From CBDAKK01 sp965216965 (lineage in GTDB: Bacteria > Spirochaetota > Spirochaetia > WTKD01 > G963693115), in assembly GCA_965216965.1 (NCBI GenBank), contig CBDCGX010000041.1, forward strand, positions 1-13,603: a stretch of DNA of 13,603 bases, in the 5' to 3' direction. Position 1 is the stretch's first letter; each line of letters starts with the position of its first letter. Below the pieces are notes generated by a model that saw only the letters and a list, made by a program, of their open reading frames with translations, made no database searches and was not told the origin of the DNA. A program made the translations under genes and the position numbers. This document shows positions 6,639-13,603 of this stretch, piece by piece.

Positions 6639-7304
6639 ATGAAATTATTTAAATACCAACAATGGCATGTTCTTATGCTCATGCTATTATTGGGTGTGCT
6701 TTATTTTTATACTAAAATCAATATAGACATTCTCAATGGTAGTTTGTGGGGTATTGCTACTATTAATTGGTATATTCTTGCGATTACAACTCCAATTTTT
6801 CATCAGTTATACGTTCTTATTTGTTGGAGATTGGAATTGCATTATAAAAGTATTTCTACAACGTGTAAAAAATATGGGTTTGTAATATTTAAAGTGGGAT
6901 TCAAGATTCTTATTGTATCGCGACTTATAACAATTATCTTATTGGCTGTTTCAAACTCAAAAACAATTACCATGCACCCTATAGTGTTGTATGGCGTGTC
7001 AATTGTTTTTGCTATTCTTGCTGGGTATCTTTTTTATTCTGTATTTCGATATTTTGGCATTGATAATGCATATGGGAGGGATCATTTTTACCCCGAAGAA
7101 GCAAGACAAGGTTCTTTAGTAAGGAAGGGGATTTTTAAATATACTTCTAACGGAATGTATGTGTTTGGATTTCTCACTTTATGGATTCCGGGGATTGTGT
7201 GGGGATCAAAGGCAGCATTGGCCGTGGCTCTTTTTAGTCACATATATATATGGGTTCATTATTATTGTACAGAACTTCCTGATATTAAGGTTATTTATAA
7301 ATAA
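6639..7304 (+). CDS. ICMT/PEMT-like integral membrane methyltransferase
   Basis: A 221-residue polytopic membrane protein with about five hydrophobic segments in its first two thirds. The C-terminal third has the pattern of phospholipid and isoprenylcysteine carboxyl methyltransferases: FRYFGIDNAYGRDHFYPEE (about 139-157), then GSLVRKGIFKYTSNGMYVFGF, where KYTSNGMY takes the place of the usual …YTRNPMY, and HIYIWVHYYCTELPDIK, matching the H-x-W-x-H…E-x-P-D type SAM-binding end of the family. The NPMY proline is replaced (NGMY), as in a subgroup of bacterial proteins. Likely role: SAM-dependent methylation of a lipid or thioether substrate at the inner membrane. The substrate is not known. A clear ribosome site (AAAGGAT) supports the start. 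Confidence 0.7.
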   Translation: MKLFKYQQWHVLMLMLLLGVLYFYTKINIDILNGSLWGIATINWYILAITTPIFHQLYVLICWRLELHYKSISTTCKKYGFVIFKVGFKILIVSRLITIILLAVSNSKTITMHPIVLYGVSIVFAILAGYLFYSVFRYFGIDNAYGRDHFYPEEARQGSLVRKGIFKYTSNGMYVFGFLTLWIPGIVWGSKAALAVALFSHIYIWVHYYCTELPDIKVIYK

Positions 7305-7309
7305 GAAGA

Positions 7310-7510
7310 AAATTATTTTTTCCATTGTTTGTATATGTCCATTGATATCATGTTTTTTATAAGTTTTTAGTATATCAATACAAAAATTTTGTAATTGTTT
7401 ATTCCCTTTTTTCTTTGCCAATTCATACAATCGAATAAATATTTTCTTTCCCGTTTCGATTTGCTTGAGGTTTTTCTTAATAAAATTATGCTGTGAGCAT
7501 AGAGTTTGTC
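7310..7510 (-). pseudogene. unrecognised truncated coding remnant
   Basis: On the minus strand the frame reads KNLKQIETGKKIFIRL, then YELAKKKGNKQLQNFC and IDILKTYKKHDINGHI, a helical, charge-rich and protein-like segment. No ATG start is available before the sequence runs into the orphan RCC1 fragment at about 7518. The frame stays open past 7300 into the antisense of the upstream methyltransferase-like gene, which is probably accidental. The simplest reading is the C-terminal part of a gene whose 5' portion was replaced by the RCC1 array. I do not recognise the family. Confidence 0.35.
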
Positions 7511-7517
7511 CATATGA

Positions 7518-7664
7518 GAAGCAGTATCAGCTGGGGAATTTCACACAGAAGTGATAGATATCGATGGGAATCTGTGGGTATGGGGAAAGAATGATAAAGG
7601 ACAATTGGGAGACGGCACTACAACTAATAGAAACACTCCAGTGAAAATACAAATACCAAAATAA
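7518..7664 (+). pseudogene. orphan 3' fragment of an RCC1 lipoprotein gene
   Basis: Reading from about 7518, the frame gives EAVSAGEFHTEVIDIDG, then NLWVWGKNDKGQLGDG and NTPVKIQIPK to TAA (7662-7664). This is exactly the last RCC1 blade and the shared C-terminus of the complete copies downstream. No promoter, start codon, signal peptide or earlier blade is present, so it cannot be expressed as a lipoprotein. The sequence after its stop matches the 3' flank of the other copies, including the hairpin at 7691-7711. It marks the left edge of the array and may serve as a recombination partner. Confidence 0.85.
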
Positions 7665-7690
7665 AGTAAAAACATAAAAGAAGACATAGC

Positions 7691-7711
7691 AAGGCATCTC
7701 CAAGATGCCTT
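7691..7711 (+). terminator. conserved 3' hairpin after the orphan fragment
   Basis: Stem AAGGCATCT/AGATGCCTT with loop CCA: nine perfect pairs. There is no immediate T-run, only TTTTT about 25 bases further on, so intrinsic termination is uncertain. The same stem follows every copy of the array. Confidence 0.45.
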
Positions 7712-7900
7712 GTGGTGCATAATGAGGGATATCTTTTTAAGAAAAAACACATGTAATATTAATAGTTATTTATTATTACTGTTATAAAAACACTTTACAC
7801 ACTTGACAAACATGTTCATGTATAACATAATAATATGTGTAAAATGTCAATCTAGGTTAAATGTGTATGCTAAGCTACTAGTAAAAAGCGGGAAACACCA

Positions 7901-7929
7901 TTGACAAAAAAGTAATCTATGATTAACAT
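7901..7929 (+). promoter_or_regulatory. promoter of RCC1 lipoprotein copy 1
   Basis: A perfect -35 box TTGACA (7901-7906) is separated by 17 bases from TAACAT (7924-7929). Start of transcription is expected near 7936. The same -35 box and spacing recur before all copies, with the -10 hexamer varying (TATAAA in copies 2 and 4). The AAGGAGG ribosome site follows at 7961-7967, nine bases from the ATG at 7976. Confidence 0.7.
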
Positions 7930-7975
7930 ATAGAATATATATTGTAATTATATAATCATTAAGGAGGAATACATA

Positions 7976-9349
<1,374 letters not shown>

Positions 9350-9379
9350 ACACAGCAAAAACATAACAGAAAACATAGC

Positions 9380-9400
9380 AAGGCATCCTGGAGATGCCTT
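9380..9400 (+). terminator. conserved 3' hairpin after copy 1
   Basis: Stem AAGGCATC/GATGCCTT with loop CTGGA. The stem is kept while the loop differs from the other copies, which argues that the structure matters. No immediate T-run follows. Confidence 0.45.
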
Positions 9401-9590
9401 GTGGTGCATAATGAGGGATATGTCTTTAAGAAAAAACACATGTAATCTTACCAGTTATTTGTTATTAGTGTTATAAAAACACTTTACATGCTTGATAAAA
9501 ACACGCATGTCTAACAGAATGATACGTATAAATATCAAGTAGCTGGGCTAAAAGTGTATTCTAAGTTACTAGAAAAAGCGGAAAATACCA

Positions 9591-9619
9591 TTGACAAAAG
9601 AGTAATCTGTATCTATAAA
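9591..9619 (+). promoter_or_regulatory. promoter of RCC1 lipoprotein copy 2
   Basis: TTGACA (9591-9596), a 17-base spacer, then TATAAA (9614-9619). This is closer to consensus than the copy 1 promoter. The ribosome site AAGGAGG (9659-9665) stands nine bases before the ATG at 9674. Confidence 0.72.
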
Positions 9620-9673
9620 TAATATGTCTACAATATATATTGTAATTATATAATCATTAAGGAGGAATAAACA

Positions 9674-11107
<1,434 letters not shown>

Positions 11108-11139
11108 ACAACAGCAAAAACATAACAAGAAGACATAGC

Positions 11140-11160
11140 AAGGCATCTCAAGGATGCCTT
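11140..11160 (+). terminator. conserved 3' hairpin after copy 2
   Basis: Stem AAGGCATC/GATGCCTT with loop TCAAG, extendable by a T-G pair. The TTTTT run (about 11183) lies some 20 bases further on. Confidence 0.45.
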
Positions 11161-11338
11161 GTGGTGCATAATGAGGGATATGTTTTTAAGAAAAAACACA
11201 TGTACTAATAACAGTTATCTGTTATTAGTGTTATAAAAACACTTTATATATTTGACATATCTAACAGAATGATATGTATAAATATCAAGTTGGGTTATAA
11301 AGTGTATTCTAAGTTACTAGAAAAAGCGGGAAACACCA

Positions 11339-11367
11339 TTGACAAAAAAGTAATCTATGAGTAATAT
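11339..11367 (+). promoter_or_regulatory. promoter of RCC1 lipoprotein copy 3
   Basis: TTGACA (11339-11344), a 17-base spacer, then TAATAT (11362-11367). The ribosome site AAGGAGG (11399-11405) lies nine bases before the ATG at 11414. Confidence 0.7.
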
Positions 11368-11413
11368 ATAGAATATATATTGTAATTATATAATCATTAA
11401 GGAGGAATAAACA

Positions 11414-12685
<1,272 letters not shown>

Positions 12686-12712
12686 AAGTAAAAGCATAAA
12701 AGAAGACATAGC

Positions 12713-12733
12713 AAGGCATCTCCAAGATGCCTT
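12713..12733 (+). terminator. conserved 3' hairpin after copy 3
   Basis: Stem AAGGCATCT/AGATGCCTT with loop CCA, the same as after the orphan fragment at 7691-7711. No immediate T-run. Confidence 0.45.
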
Positions 12734-12923
12734 GTGGTGCATAATGAGGGATATGTCTTTAAGAAAAAACACATGTAATCTTACCAGTTATTTGTTATTA
12801 GTGTTATAAAAACACTTTACATGCTTGATAAAAACACGCATGTCTAACAGAATGATACGTATAAATATCAAGTAGCTGGGCTAAAAGTGTATTCTAAGTT
12901 ACTAGAAAAAGCGGAAAATACCA

Positions 12924-12952
12924 TTGACAAAAGAGTAATCTGTATCTATAAA
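12924..12952 (+). promoter_or_regulatory. promoter of RCC1 lipoprotein copy 4
   Basis: TTGACA (12924-12929), a 17-base spacer, then TATAAA (12947-12952), identical to the copy 2 promoter. The ribosome site AAGGAGG (12992-12998) lies nine bases before the ATG at 13007. Confidence 0.72.
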
Positions 12953-13006
12953 TAATATGTCTACAATATATATTGTAATTATATAATCATTAAGGAGGAA
13001 TAAACA

Positions 13007-13603
<597 letters not shown>

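Larger units (their letters stand above)
7665..7975 (+). repeat. array intergenic module A
   Basis: This non-coding module joins the orphan fragment to copy 1. It holds in order: a 3' hairpin (7691-7711), the shared segment GTGGTGCATAATGAGGGATAT, an AT-rich middle that differs most from the other modules, the shared ACTAGTAAAAAGCGGGAAA stretch, the promoter (7901-7929) and the ribosome site (7961-7967). Its 3' flank is closest to that after copy 3. The middle part has an additional TTGACA (7803-7808) with CATAAT 17 bases on, and an inverted pair TTTACACA/TGTGTAAA not seen in the other modules. Confidence 0.75.
9350..9673 (+). repeat. array intergenic module B
   Basis: The module between copies 1 and 2 carries a 3' hairpin (9380-9400), a second short hairpin AGTGTT-ATAAA-AACACT (9467-9483), the promoter (9591-9619) and the ribosome site (9659-9665). 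From 9392 to 9697 it is identical, by eye, to 12725-13030 in module D. No coding capacity is seen. Confidence 0.8.
11108..11413 (+). repeat. array intergenic module C
   Basis: The module between copies 2 and 3 has the 3' hairpin (11140-11160), the AGTGTT…AACACT short hairpin, the promoter (11339-11367) and the ribosome site (11399-11405). It is slightly shorter than modules B and D because bases around 11250-11265 (TTGACATATCTAACAG region) are missing relative to them. No coding capacity is seen. Confidence 0.75.
12686..13006 (+). repeat. array intergenic module D
   Basis: The module between copies 3 and 4 contains the 3' hairpin (12713-12733), the short AGTGTT…AACACT hairpin, the promoter (12924-12952) and the ribosome site (12992-12998). 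It is identical to module B over about 306 bases (12725-13030 against 9392-9697), far closer than to modules A or C. Confidence 0.8.

Noticed and set aside
7803..7831. A second promoter (TTGACA, 17 bases, CATAAT) upstream of copy 1.
   Set aside because: The match is good, but it is not kept in modules B, C or D, and the conserved promoter closer to the gene is sufficient.

Overview
The window looks like a piece of a low-GC spirochaete chromosome, most likely Treponema-like. The best taxonomic marker is a complete PcnB poly(A) polymerase (4055-5164) whose N-terminus and motif arrangement resemble the spirochaetal version. The lipoboxes of the right-hand genes (…LLGC) also fit a spirochaete. 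The assignment is an inference from protein resemblance, not from a marker gene search.

Left third (1-3811): a graveyard of decayed accessory genes mixed with a few intact ones. A DUF1697 gene has a lost start, a stop and a frameshift. On the minus strand there is the N-terminal stub of a DNA (cytosine-5) methyltransferase, broken at an 8-base homopolymer, with an unrecognised decayed fragment beyond it. A Pat/MnaT-type GNAT acetyltransferase is intact and abuts the methyltransferase stub. A decayed right-handed beta-helix surface protein follows on the plus strand. Then come, on the minus strand, an intact RimJ/RimL-type acetyltransferase, a truncated AAC(6')-like acetyltransferase with a probable Trp-to-TAG change, and an intact DUF1801 protein.

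Centre (3832-7305): a tRNA-Arg(CCU) gene with an irregular acceptor stem and an extended -10 promoter, then pcnB on the plus strand. Facing pcnB is a three-gene minus-strand membrane operon (two unnamed small membrane proteins and a LysE/RhtB exporter). An ICMT/PEMT-like integral membrane methyltransferase follows on the plus strand.

Right half (7518-13603, running off the edge): a tandem array of RCC1-repeat lipoproteins. There is one orphan 3' fragment, three full-length genes in frame and a fourth gene that is out of frame and cut by the window edge. Every gene with a 5' end has the same module: a TTGACA promoter with 17-bp spacing, a strong AAGGAGG site, and a (TC)n tract of 14-25 units just after the start codon, before the lipoprotein signal peptide. 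Both wrong frames meet a TAA directly after the tract. The mature proteins are six to eight near-identical RCC1 blades that differ mainly in two short windows per blade. Shared identical blocks between copies point to recombination. I read the array as a phase-variable, recombining surface-antigen family using an RCC1 beta-propeller scaffold. This is the most interesting system in the window.
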